DNA of 5,911 nt from Rhodothermia bacterium (lineage in GTDB: Bacteria; Bacteroidota; Rhodothermia; Rhodothermales; JABDKH01). The position numbers and the translations under genes are program-made. Positions within the stretch are counted from its first letter, which is position 1; every line of letters begins with the position of its first letter. The notes beneath the pieces are model-generated. The model searched no databases, was not told the origin of the DNA, and saw only the letters and a program-made list of their open reading frames with translations. Shown here piece by piece: positions 1 to 5,911 of this stretch. Location of the stretch: contig JAHHLP010000493.1 of the NCBI GenBank assembly GCA_018679295.1, positions 1-5,911 on the forward strand, written 5' to 3'.

Positions 1-161
1 GGGTCCTTTAGGACAAGGAATGCGACGAGCGGCCCCGACGCTGAGCGGCGCGGAAGACTGTTCCGTCGCTGCGCGCCTCGCAAGCTGGTCGCCAGTTTGA
101 GTCGCTCGTCAGGCGACAACGCCGACAGTCTCTCCCTCAGGTCCGCGAAATTGTTGGTCAT
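1..161 (-). CDS. N-terminus of a further assembly-line protein, cut by the window edge
   Basis: 53 codons are visible from an ATG that overlaps the methyltransferase stop (ATGA), with no stop before the window edge. The product begins MTNNFADLRERLSALSPDER, followed by LKLATSLRGAQRR and then a Pro/Arg/Ser stretch ending GPLVAFLVLKDP. The first 30 residues look like an amphipathic helix pair of the type LxxRLxALSPxxR, common at the N-termini of NRPS and polyketide synthase proteins ahead of a C or ketosynthase domain. No catalytic motif is visible and no A9 or A10 motif appears, so this part does not supply the lobe missing from the C-A protein. Spacing, coding-like composition and the AAAGG site make a real gene likely. 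Function is unassigned beyond a probable part of the same pathway. Confidence 0.7.
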   Translation of the reverse strand, partial: MTNNFADLRERLSALSPDERLKLATSLRGAQRRNSLPRRSASGPLVAFLVLKD

Positions 162-946
162 TTGACGGCCTTTACCAAGACAATTGAATTACCCCAGAGC
201 GCGTCGTTGCTCTCCGCGGGAATATTGATCGGCGCCATTCTGGTTAGCGTGATTCTTTCGAAATGCTCGAAGAGTCGTCGCTGGTGACCTCTGCTCAGCG
301 AATCATATTCATTGGACAGATATGTAAAGATCCCTCCGCTCTGAAGGTGTTCTGAGGCTACGCGAAAGAAGGGTTCAGCGAAAGTGGTTGTCTTCACAAC
401 GTCCTCAACGAATTCGTCAGCATCCAGAGGGTAGGCATGGAAGAAGATGCCGTCGTAAGTACCGAACTGATCAGCCACATCCTGCCACTTGCCTCGAATG
501 AGATTGATCGCCCTCTCCGGATATCGCAAGACCCATTCGTTGAATTGACGAATGACATGCTGGTTGCATTCGACGATCGTATGGGAGGCCGGTCCGCGAT
601 CCTGTATCATCGTCGATGCGATGCCCCGGCCAAAACCTATCTCCAGAATATCACCACGGTTTTGGGTAACTATGTCGACCATAGCTTCCATGATCGGGAT
701 TTGCCAGTCCTCCATGATTTCATCTGCGGACAGTTCGCTCTGGGCTCGGTCGGCGAATTCGGTTGCTTCCGCGCCCGGAACGAACTGCTGTGACTGCTCA
801 TGGAGATTCAGTAGGTCGTCCGACACCTCCTTCAGGAGGCGATTCAAGACCCAATTTCGCTGGTAGTCTCGTGGAGGGCGAATGAACGCGTCATTGGTAA
901 TCTCCAATGTGATTTCAAAGTCGTCATTTCTCTTGATGCGTCTCAT
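158..946 (-). CDS. SAM-dependent methyltransferase, guanidinoacetate methyltransferase-like
   Basis: Complete, 262 aa, class I Rossmann methyltransferase. SAM motif I is LEIGFGRG (101-108) and the acidic ribose-binding position is Glu126 in IVECN (124-128). The segments IMEDWQIP (77-84), GKWQDV (152-157) and YDGIFFHAYPLD (164-175) match the guanidinoacetate methyltransferase (GAMT) pattern MERWETP, GLWEDV and FDGILYDTYPLS. GAMT's substrate-binding Asp in YDTYPL is His170 here, so the substrate is probably not guanidinoacetate. Residues 1-70, rich in Arg, Asp and aromatic residues and containing RPPRDYQRNW (23-32), have no GAMT counterpart that I recognise and may bind a partner or substrate. 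The start is fixed by GGAGG and the ATGA overlap; the next Met is at 78. It directly follows an A domain cut at the site where other NRPSs carry an inserted methyltransferase, so it may methylate that module's amino acid, perhaps histidine, on or off the assembly line (inference). Alternatively it tailors the finished product. Family call is firm; substrate unknown. Confidence 0.92.
   Translation of the reverse strand: MRRIKRNDDFEITLEITNDAFIRPPRDYQRNWVLNRLLKEVSDDLLNLHEQSQQFVPGAEATEFADRAQSELSADEIMEDWQIPIMEAMVDIVTQNRGDILEIGFGRGIASTMIQDRGPASHTIVECNQHVIRQFNEWVLRYPERAINLIRGKWQDVADQFGTYDGIFFHAYPLDADEFVEDVVKTTTFAEPFFRVASEHLQSGGIFTYLSNEYDSLSRGHQRRLFEHFERITLTRMAPINIPAESNDALWGNSIVLVKAVK
169..173 (-). 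promoter_or_regulatory. Ribosome binding site of the downstream partial gene
   Basis: AAAGG lies 7 bases before the ATG at 159-161, within the last codons of the methyltransferase gene. Together with the ATGA overlap it supports a real gene start here. Confidence 0.55.
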
Positions 947-3732
947 TCGGCCTCCGCGTCTCCGAGATGTTGGCGCGAACTCACTTGGTCGCTCAGCTGC
1001 CTTACGATTCTTTGTACTTCGGGAGCACCTGCGTTGGCCATCATCTCCATTAACCCGTCAAGGGTCGGGACCTCTTCGATCCGTTGATGTTGATCCGTGG
1101 ATGCGCTGGATGTGACAACAACCTCTGCGACCTCTGGGTGCTGGCGAAGTGTTGACTCGATTTCGCCTGGCTCGACACGAATGCCACGTATTTTGATCTG
1201 ATCGTCCACCCGGCCAAGAAAGACGAGATTGCCGTCCTCAAGCAGAACGGCAAGGTCGCCGGTCCGATAGGTAGTGGCATCTGTTAATCTCGGAATCTTG
1301 CTGAAGCGCTCCGCGGTTTCTGAGCGTTGCCCCCAATATCCGGGAGATATGCCGCGTCCCGATACGAACAGCTCACCCGGGACGCCAATTGGCACGCGAC
1401 GCTGGCGACGATCGAGCAGATACGCCTTGTGGTTGGTAATTGGTTTGCCGATGGGTACTGCCGTCGAATCTTTGTTTTTCGGAACTTCATACACCGTAGA
1501 CCAGACGGTGGCCTCGGTTGGGCCGTACTCATTGAAGAGTTTTGTTGAGGGGAGCTTGTTGAAATGCAGTTTGGCCAGTTCCGGCGGAAATGCCTCACCG
1601 GCGACGATGACGCTCCGAAGAGATGCCAGCCGGGAACCGTCGGAGAATTCGAGGAGCATCCTGTAAAGCGTCGGGAGGCACAGAGTGTGTGTGATCTGGT
1701 GGTCGGAGATAAACGCAGCAAGCCCAACCATGTCTTGCTCCGCTCGCAGAGGAGGAATAACAAGGGCTCCGCCGCTGCACAGTGTCCAGTAGATTCCTGC
1801 AACCGAACTATCGAAAGACAGCGAAGGTATTAGTAGAAAGCGCTCCGGCATGTCGATGTAGTATTCGAGCCTGGCCATTGTGGAGGCAAACAGGTTGTCG
1901 TGGGAAATAGCCACTCCCTTGGGTTTGCCAGTCGACCCCGACGTATGCATTATGTAGGCAATATTCTCGGGAGATGGCTTCGCCTCGCTTACCAGAGTGA
2001 CCTCTCGCCCCTCTAACGCAAGGCGCAGATCGAGTCGCGGTATGCCGGATACCACCGAATTGTGGCGGTCGTGATCGACAACAATAACTGAGCACCCCGA
2101 TCTCGTCGCAAGCAGTTCGATTCGCGATGCGGGATGCTCAGGATCGATGGGAACGTAAGCCGCTCCGGTTCTCATTGTACCGAGCATGGCCGCCACCGCT
2201 TGCTGCGAGCGCGACATAAGTATGCCCACACGATCACCAAATCCTACCCCAAGGGTTTGCAGTGCGTTGGCAATGACCTTTGACTTATGGTTCAACTCTC
2301 CATAAGTCATGCTTCCATCGTCCGCAATAATCGCTGGTCGCTGTTGCCACTGATCGAAGCGCTGGTCGAGGAACTCAAGTATGGATCCGGGAGACAGTGG
2401 CTTGTTTGTTTCATTCAAGGCGTTCAACTGCCGGAGTTCCTCGTCTTGAATCATGCAGACTTCGCCCAATGATGCCGACGGATTAGTCGCCATATAGTCG
2501 AGCACCGCAGCAACGTGTGCGAGGATCCTTCTACCTTGTGCTTCTGTGTGGCGGGACTTGTCGAAGACGAGCGTAAGCTGGATATCCGAATCCGGAACGA
2601 CCAGCAGGGCCAGCGGATAGTTGCTCTGGTCTCGATAGACAAGCTTTGTCAGCTGCAGCTCAGTTTCGCTCGACTTTGACTGCGGCGTATTCTCGTACAC
2701 AATCATGGAAGTGAATAACTCATCTCCATCCGTTCGATCGCTAAGGCGTTGAATCTCTGCGAGTGAGACGAACTCATGCTCTGACATCTCAATCAGTGCA
2801 GCGTGCGTTCTCGAAAGGAAGTCGGAGATTCGCATGCTCTCCGGCGTTTGCAGTCTTACGGGCAGCGTGTGAATCAGCAGACCGACCATCGATTCAACTC
2901 CCGGGAGATCCGCCGGTCTTCCTGAGAAGGTACTCCCAAACACAAGGTCATCTTTGTCGCAATACCGGCTCAATAGGACGGCCCAAGCCGCGTGAAACAC
3001 GGACCCAAGGGTGATCCGAGAGGACCTTGCGACCGTCCGAAGCTCATGCGACAGCCGCGACGGCAGTGTGAATGTCACCTGAGCGGCTCCCGACCCTCTT
3101 GCTTCGGGTGAGGTCGGGAAGGTCAGTGGCTCTGTGAATCCTGCGAGTTCGCGCTTCCAGAAGTCCAGGTCCTCCGAGGTGTCACGGCCGACTCGCCATT
3201 CGACGTAATTGCGGTACGGGGTTGTGTCGGAAGGAGCGTGCGTTCCGTCGTATCTATCACGAAGCTCATCCAACAGCATGGTGGAGGACCAGCCGTCACA
3301 TATAATGTGATGAAAAGTCCAGAGAAGAAAGTGGCGGTCCTCTGCCAGCCGAACTACTAGAATACGGGTGAGTGGCGCCTGGGCTAGATCGAACCCTCGC
3401 TGTCGGTCCTCTTGCAACAGGTCTTGAAATCGCTTTTCGACCTGTTCTTCAGTGACGTCTGACCAATCCATCGTAAGAAAAGGCACTTCAACCGTCGTCC
3501 GAACGACCTGAAGCGGGTCGTCAAGACCATCCCAAACGAAGGCCGTTCGAAGCACAGCATGTCGTTCAACCAACGCCCTGAAGGACTGCTTCAGACGGCC
3601 GACATCGAGTGAGCCGTGGAGCTGACCATGTACTTGGGTAACGTAGACGCCGGACTCGGGCGCGAGAATGCTGTGGTAAAGCATTCCGAGCTGCGTCGGT
3701 GACAATGGATATGCATCATCGACATTCCGCAT
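943..3732 (-). CDS. NRPS protein: condensation domain plus adenylation domain truncated after A8, no PCP
   Basis: Complete, 929 aa. C domain (about 8-435): C1 SPTQLGMLYH (11-20), C2 RHAVLRTAF (57-65), active site HHIICDG (141-147; catalytic His142), C5 GLLIHTLPVRL (284-294). It should form a peptide bond between the upstream PCP-bound unit and the next amino acid. A domain (about 450-875): A2 AYVPIDPEHP (525-534), A3 HTSGSTGKPKG (596-606), A4 at FDSSVAG (640-646), A5 NEYGPTEATV (734-743), A6 GELFVSGRGIS (786-796), A7 YRTGDL (822-827), A8 GRVDDQIKIRG (840-850). Pocket residues D641, S642, A645, L684, I709, A711, E735, V743, W744 match the histidine code as I remember it (DSALIAEVW-K). After HPEVAEVVV (865-873) the family pattern stops: A9, the A10 lysine and a PCP are all missing. 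The last 55 residues include a leucine-rich helical stretch (about 890-914) that may be a docking tail. The N-terminus begins almost at C1, as in proteins that accept from a partner. The stop overlaps the next start (ATGA). It needs a C-terminal lobe and carrier in trans, or adenylates poorly. Confidence 0.95.
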   Translation of the reverse strand: MRNVDDAYPLSPTQLGMLYHSILAPESGVYVTQVHGQLHGSLDVGRLKQSFRALVERHAVLRTAFVWDGLDDPLQVVRTTVEVPFLTMDWSDVTEEQVEKRFQDLLQEDRQRGFDLAQAPLTRILVVRLAEDRHFLLWTFHHIICDGWSSTMLLDELRDRYDGTHAPSDTTPYRNYVEWRVGRDTSEDLDFWKRELAGFTEPLTFPTSPEARGSGAAQVTFTLPSRLSHELRTVARSSRITLGSVFHAAWAVLLSRYCDKDDLVFGSTFSGRPADLPGVESMVGLLIHTLPVRLQTPESMRISDFLSRTHAALIEMSEHEFVSLAEIQRLSDRTDGDELFTSMIVYENTPQSKSSETELQLTKLVYRDQSNYPLALLVVPDSDIQLTLVFDKSRHTEAQGRRILAHVAAVLDYMATNPSASLGEVCMIQDEELRQLNALNETNKPLSPGSILEFLDQRFDQWQQRPAIIADDGSMTYGELNHKSKVIANALQTLGVGFGDRVGILMSRSQQAVAAMLGTMRTGAAYVPIDPEHPASRIELLATRSGCSVIVVDHDRHNSVVSGIPRLDLRLALEGREVTLVSEAKPSPENIAYIMHTSGSTGKPKGVAISHDNLFASTMARLEYYIDMPERFLLIPSLSFDSSVAGIYWTLCSGGALVIPPLRAEQDMVGLAAFISDHQITHTLCLPTLYRMLLEFSDGSRLASLRSVIVAGEAFPPELAKLHFNKLPSTKLFNEYGPTEATVWSTVYEVPKNKDSTAVPIGKPITNHKAYLLDRRQRRVPIGVPGELFVSGRGISPGYWGQRSETAERFSKIPRLTDATTYRTGDLAVLLEDGNLVFLGRVDDQIKIRGIRVEPGEIESTLRQHPEVAEVVVTSSASTDQHQRIEEVPTLDGLMEMMANAGAPEVQRIVRQLSDQVSSRQHLGDAEAE
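946..1131 (-). other. Truncated A-domain C-terminal lobe and helical tail
   Basis: Codons 868-929 of the C-A gene. In a normal A domain this stretch would be followed by about 80 more residues with A9 (LPxYMVP) and A10 (NGKxD). Instead a Gln/Glu-rich linker leads to helix-like LDGLMEMM (891-898) and VQRIVRQL (906-913), then the stop. The break lies at the position where the upstream gene's A domain carries its PP-loop insert. Confidence 0.8.
951..955 (-). promoter_or_regulatory. Ribosome binding site of the methyltransferase gene
   Basis: GGAGG lies 4 bases before the ATG at 944-946, inside the last codons of the C-A gene. With the ATGA stop/start overlap this is a strong case for coupled translation. 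It also supports the stop of the C-A gene as a genuine gene boundary rather than a recent frameshift. Confidence 0.7.
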
Positions 3733-3737
3733 CCGCT

Positions 3738-5911
3738 CTAGGGTCCTTTCTTAGCCGTTGTGTCAATCTTCTCGATCGCTGCGGCCAGTTTTTCTAGCTC
3801 ATCGCTACTGATTCGTTTGGCTGCACCTTTCTGGGAATGGTCGGGGGGATCAGACAGAGCTCTCGCCGCATTGTCGGTGTTCCGTTCATTGCCGTCATCC
3901 ACGGACGCCGCCAGAGCTCGTATTGTCTGATGTTTGAAGACGGCATTTGGCGGGATGCGGATTCCTTTCGATGAGGCTCGGGCGGAGATCTGAATTGCCA
4001 GAATTGAATCTCCCCCCAAGTCAAAGAAATTCTCCGTAGCACCCACTGAATCTAATCTCAGAACGTCGGCCCACACTTCCGCAATAGACTTTTCAATCGG
4101 TCCGACGGGGTTCTCCATATGGGCCGTACCACGGGCTCTCGACCGGCTAGGTGCGGGGAGGGCTTCCAGATCGACCTTGCCGTTTGGTGTGACGGGCATT
4201 CGATCGATCCGAACGAAGTGTTGCGGAACCATGTAGTCTGGCAGGGTCGCGTGGAGAAATTCTCGGATCTCGGAAGGAGGTATCTCCTCGGCCGCCGTGT
4301 AGTAAGCGCAGAGTTTCTCAGCCTGCAGCTCAGCCAAATCATGTTCAAAGCCAATTTCGTCCAGCTTGGCCCGAACAGCCGCTTCATCGATAGCGTCATC
4401 AAGTTCGCTCAGGGCCGCCTCGCGTTTCTTGTGGCCCATTCTGACGTCCCACGAATACGGCCACTCGTAATTGTGGTAGCCGCGCGTCTTCTGATGAAAG
4501 AAGATTCCCGCCTCGTTAATGAGACAGTTCGTCGATCGACCGGTGTCCGACGGTCGAATCCATGAAGCCCTACTTCCCAGGAACTCGAGGACGTCTTCCA
4601 GCGCTACGTCGCAGTATCGATAGAAGTCAACGAACTTGACCGACTGAAAGACTTGATCGGATTCAAAGACCTCCAGGTCGAGCAGCTGACTGACAGCGTC
4701 GTCGAGGCGATGATAGGCTCTTCGAGCCTCCACGATCATCTGATCGATCCCGGCAACGTCAAACGCTTCACCACTGAAGAGCTCTCCCGATAACCGCGTC
4801 TCAAAGAGCTGCCCGCGTGAAAGTCCGGTGACGATGACGGGGATTCCCCGGTCCACAGCTTCCCTGGCAGCGAGGGAGTAAATGGTTTTGAAGCATCCGT
4901 TGCACACATTGGCGTGACGCTTCAGACTGTCAACGAAAATCTCATTCATCGCTGGCGTCGAGCCATACACATGGTCAACGTCCAGGTCTTGGCAGATGCG
5001 ATTGATGTTCGCCTTCGCCTCGTCTGAAATAAAACCGTTGTCGAGTGTGAAACACAGGGGCTTGAGCCCCATCTCGACAATGCGATACAATACATAAGAG
5101 CTATCCTTGCCACCACTGAAAAGGACGAGGCAGTCATAGTCCGCTTCAGGATGAAGGGAGCGAGTTTCGTCAAAGATGGATTCCAGATCCTCCATCGTCC
5201 CGAAGTACTCCAGCGCTCGCTCGCGGTACTCGTCATAGCTGGTGCACGTGTTGCAGACACCGGCAGCATCAAAGACAATTCCTGGGTAGTTCGAGGAGAG
5301 GCCGCACCGCGTACACTTGCTTGCCTCCTGGTCGTACTGCGGATGAAGTGACGTCAGGCGGACCACCGCGGATTCGACGCTCGGATGTTTCGCCAGAGCC
5401 GATTCCACCTCTGATCTTTCTACGCGAAATCCACGAACCTTAATCTGTTCATCAATTCTGCCAAGGAAAGAATAGCAGCCGGTACCATCATCGCGTCCTA
5501 TGTCGCCGGTCTTGTAGAGACTCTCGGATGGTAAGTGAGAGAAAGTGATAAATCGCTCGGCAGTCAAGTCGGGTCTCTGCCAATACTCCGTAGCCAGTCC
5601 CTTACCGCCAATATAGATCTCTCCGCTTTCGCCAGGTCTTACCGGCTTGCCATCGCGGTCAAGCAGATGGATCGTCACGTACGGTAGCGGTCGTCCAATC
5701 GGCACCGACGACTCATTGTCTTCTTCCGGGGTGTATCGGTGTACGATACACCCCACTGTCGCTTCGGTGGGCCCGTACTCATTATATATCGTAACGTCGC
5801 TTCCGAAAACGTTCCGGGCCGACTCGGCGACATTTCGAGTCAGGTCTTCTCCGCCGAAGATGGCGCAGCCGATACGCCTGGTTTCGACCGAGAGTCCGGC
5901 CAGCATTTTAG
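3738..5911 (-). CDS. NRPS protein, 3' part: adenylation domain interrupted by a PP-loop ATPase domain, then PCP
   Basis: Partial gene. The frame is open to the window edge and the first ATG (5904-5906) is probably an internal Met, as A1-A4 are missing upstream. Residues below are counted from that Met; 722 remain. Seen: A5 NEYGPTEATV (42-51), A6 GEIYIGGKGLA (95-105), A7 YKTGD (131-135), A8 GRIDEQIKVRGFRVE (149-163). An insertion follows at about 190-530, then A9 LPDYMVP (555-561), A10 NGKVD (575-579, catalytic Lys577) and a PCP with LGGDS (630-634; Ser634 carries phosphopantetheine). The insert has two CxxC pairs, a PP-loop SGGKDS (264-269), another CxxC (335/338) and Cys461. The A domain should activate an amino acid with ATP and load it on the PCP. 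Visible pocket residues are I16, G18, E43, V51, G52 and K577, resembling the last six of the Asn-type code, but the first four lie outside the window. The charged helical C-terminal tail (about 698-716) may dock to the next protein, whose gene starts 5 bases on. Inserted methyltransferases at the A8-A9 site are known; a PP-loop insert there is unfamiliar to me. NRPS assignment is near certain; the insert's role is inferred. Confidence 0.95.
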   Translation of the reverse strand, partial: KMLAGLSVETRRIGCAIFGGEDLTRNVAESARNVFGSDVTIYNEYGPTEATVGCIVHRYTPEEDNESSVPIGRPLPYVTIHLLDRDGKPVRPGESGEIYIGGKGLATEYWQRPDLTAERFITFSHLPSESLYKTGDIGRDDGTGCYSFLGRIDEQIKVRGFRVERSEVESALAKHPSVESAVVRLTSLHPQYDQEASKCTRCGLSSNYPGIVFDAAGVCNTCTSYDEYRERALEYFGTMEDLESIFDETRSLHPEADYDCLVLFSGGKDSSYVLYRIVEMGLKPLCFTLDNGFISDEAKANINRICQDLDVDHVYGSTPAMNEIFVDSLKRHANVCNGCFKTIYSLAAREAVDRGIPVIVTGLSRGQLFETRLSGELFSGEAFDVAGIDQMIVEARRAYHRLDDAVSQLLDLEVFESDQVFQSVKFVDFYRYCDVALEDVLEFLGSRASWIRPSDTGRSTNCLINEAGIFFHQKTRGYHNYEWPYSWDVRMGHKKREAALSELDDAIDEAAVRAKLDEIGFEHDLAELQAEKLCAYYTAAEEIPPSEIREFLHATLPDYMVPQHFVRIDRMPVTPNGKVDLEALPAPSRSRARGTAHMENPVGPIEKSIAEVWADVLRLDSVGATENFFDLGGDSILAIQISARASSKGIRIPPNAVFKHQTIRALAASVDDGNERNTDNAARALSDPPDHSQKGAAKRISSDELEKLAAAIEKIDTTAKKGP
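3744..3749 (-). promoter_or_regulatory. Weak ribosome binding site of the C-A gene
   Basis: AAAGGA lies 11 bases before the ATG at 3730-3732, within the last codons of the upstream gene. The spacing is long and the 5-base intergenic gap has nothing better, so translation may depend partly on ribosomes finishing the upstream gene. Confidence 0.35.
3891..4106 (-). other. Peptidyl carrier protein (thiolation) domain
   Basis: About residues 601-672 of the first CDS. The motif FFDLGGDSILAIQ (627-639) fits the carrier consensus DxFFxLGGDS. Ser634 (bases 4005-4007) is the predicted phosphopantetheine attachment site. It directly follows A10, as in an ordinary A-PCP module. It is the only carrier domain visible in the window, so it probably presents the donor substrate to the C domain of the next gene. 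Confidence 0.93.
4317..5339 (-). other. Embedded PP-loop ATPase (adenine nucleotide alpha hydrolase-like) domain inside the A domain
   Basis: Domain within the preceding CDS, about residues 190-530. The first part (C198, C201, then YPGIVFD, then C218, C221) looks like the N-terminal zinc-binding segment of N-acetyl sugar amidotransferases (WbpG/PseA type). SGGKDSS (264-270, bases 5097-5117) is the PP-loop that binds ATP pyrophosphate. C335/C338 plus the distant C461 recall the three-cysteine cluster site of tRNA thiolases such as TtuA and TtcA. The end (about 455-500: DTGRSTNC, RGYHNYEWPYSW, then R495) is rich in conserved-looking residues. Family chemistry is adenylation of a carbonyl oxygen followed by attack of sulfur or ammonia. 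Here the target would be a PCP-bound or adenylated residue (inference). The A-domain fold resumes at about KLCAYYT (531-537). Boundaries are accurate to about 10 residues. Confidence 0.85.

Noticed and set aside
1274..1666. Plus-strand frame of 130 codons, and others at 437-793 and 1564-1833
   Set aside because: They are antisense shadows of the A domain or methyltransferase, with no family motif and no ribosome site that stands out.
2428..3711. The C domain as an epimerization or dual E/C domain
   Set aside because: It has one HHxxxDG motif and ordinary C1-C5 motifs, without the extra N-terminal HH-motif of dual domains.
943..3732. The C-A gene as a simple pseudogene
   Set aside because: The C active site and A1-A8 are intact, and the gene end is coupled to the next gene by GGAGG and ATGA. 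Decay is possible but less likely than a trans-complemented design.
3741..3749. GGGTCCTTT, repeated at 1-9
   Set aside because: A 9-base match between two coding regions with different protein context; chance is a sufficient explanation.
4119..4565. Plus-strand frame of 148 codons
   Set aside because: It lies antisense to the conserved insert end, A9 and A10 of the NRPS gene. Its product shows no recognisable motif, and the minus frame explains the sequence fully.
4317..5339. The PP-loop insert as asparagine synthetase, NAD synthetase or PAPS reductase
   Set aside because: The CxxC finger with YPGIVFD and GVCNTC fits the N-acetyl sugar amidotransferase/thiolase branch better, and there is no N-terminal glutaminase or PAPS-reductase signature.
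5904..5906. ATG as the true start of the first gene
   Set aside because: The frame stays open through the preceding AAA codon to the edge, and the A domain lacks A1-A4, so the protein must continue upstream.

Overview
The window is one dense minus-strand operon segment from a nonribosomal peptide synthetase (NRPS) cluster of an unidentified bacterium. Base composition is moderate to high GC (mid-50s percent by eye). Genes are spaced by 5 bases or by 4-base ATGA overlaps, which is typical of bacteria. Nothing seen here fixes the phylum. There is no noncoding stretch over 300 bases, and no RNA gene, mobile element, CRISPR array, promoter or terminator that I can support.

Transcription order runs from high to low coordinates. 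(1) 5911-3738: the 3' part of an NRPS gene whose beginning lies outside the window. It encodes the second half of an adenylation (A) domain, then a carrier protein (PCP). The A domain is interrupted between core motifs A8 and A9 by about 340 residues of a PP-loop ATPase (adenine nucleotide alpha hydrolase fold) with its own cysteine clusters. (2) 3732-943: a complete gene for a condensation (C) domain plus an A domain. The A domain stops just after A8, at the equivalent site, so it lacks A9, the A10 lysine and any PCP. Its pocket residues read D-S-A-L-I-A-E-V-W, which I recall as the histidine code. (3) 946-158: a stand-alone SAM-dependent methyltransferase resembling guanidinoacetate methyltransferase, with a His where that family has a substrate-binding Asp. 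(4) 161-1: the first 53 codons of another gene, with a helical N-terminus of the kind seen on assembly-line proteins.

How they may work together (inference): the first protein loads an amino acid on its PCP, possibly Asp/Asn-like from a partial code. The embedded PP-loop domain may replace a carbonyl oxygen by sulfur or nitrogen on that residue. The C domain of the second protein joins this unit to the next one, perhaps histidine, whose carrier must be supplied in trans. The methyltransferase may act on that unit or on the product. The two most unusual points are the PP-loop domain inside an A domain and the neighbouring A domain cut off at the same place, followed directly by a methyltransferase gene. 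The second arrangement looks like a split version of an interrupted A domain.
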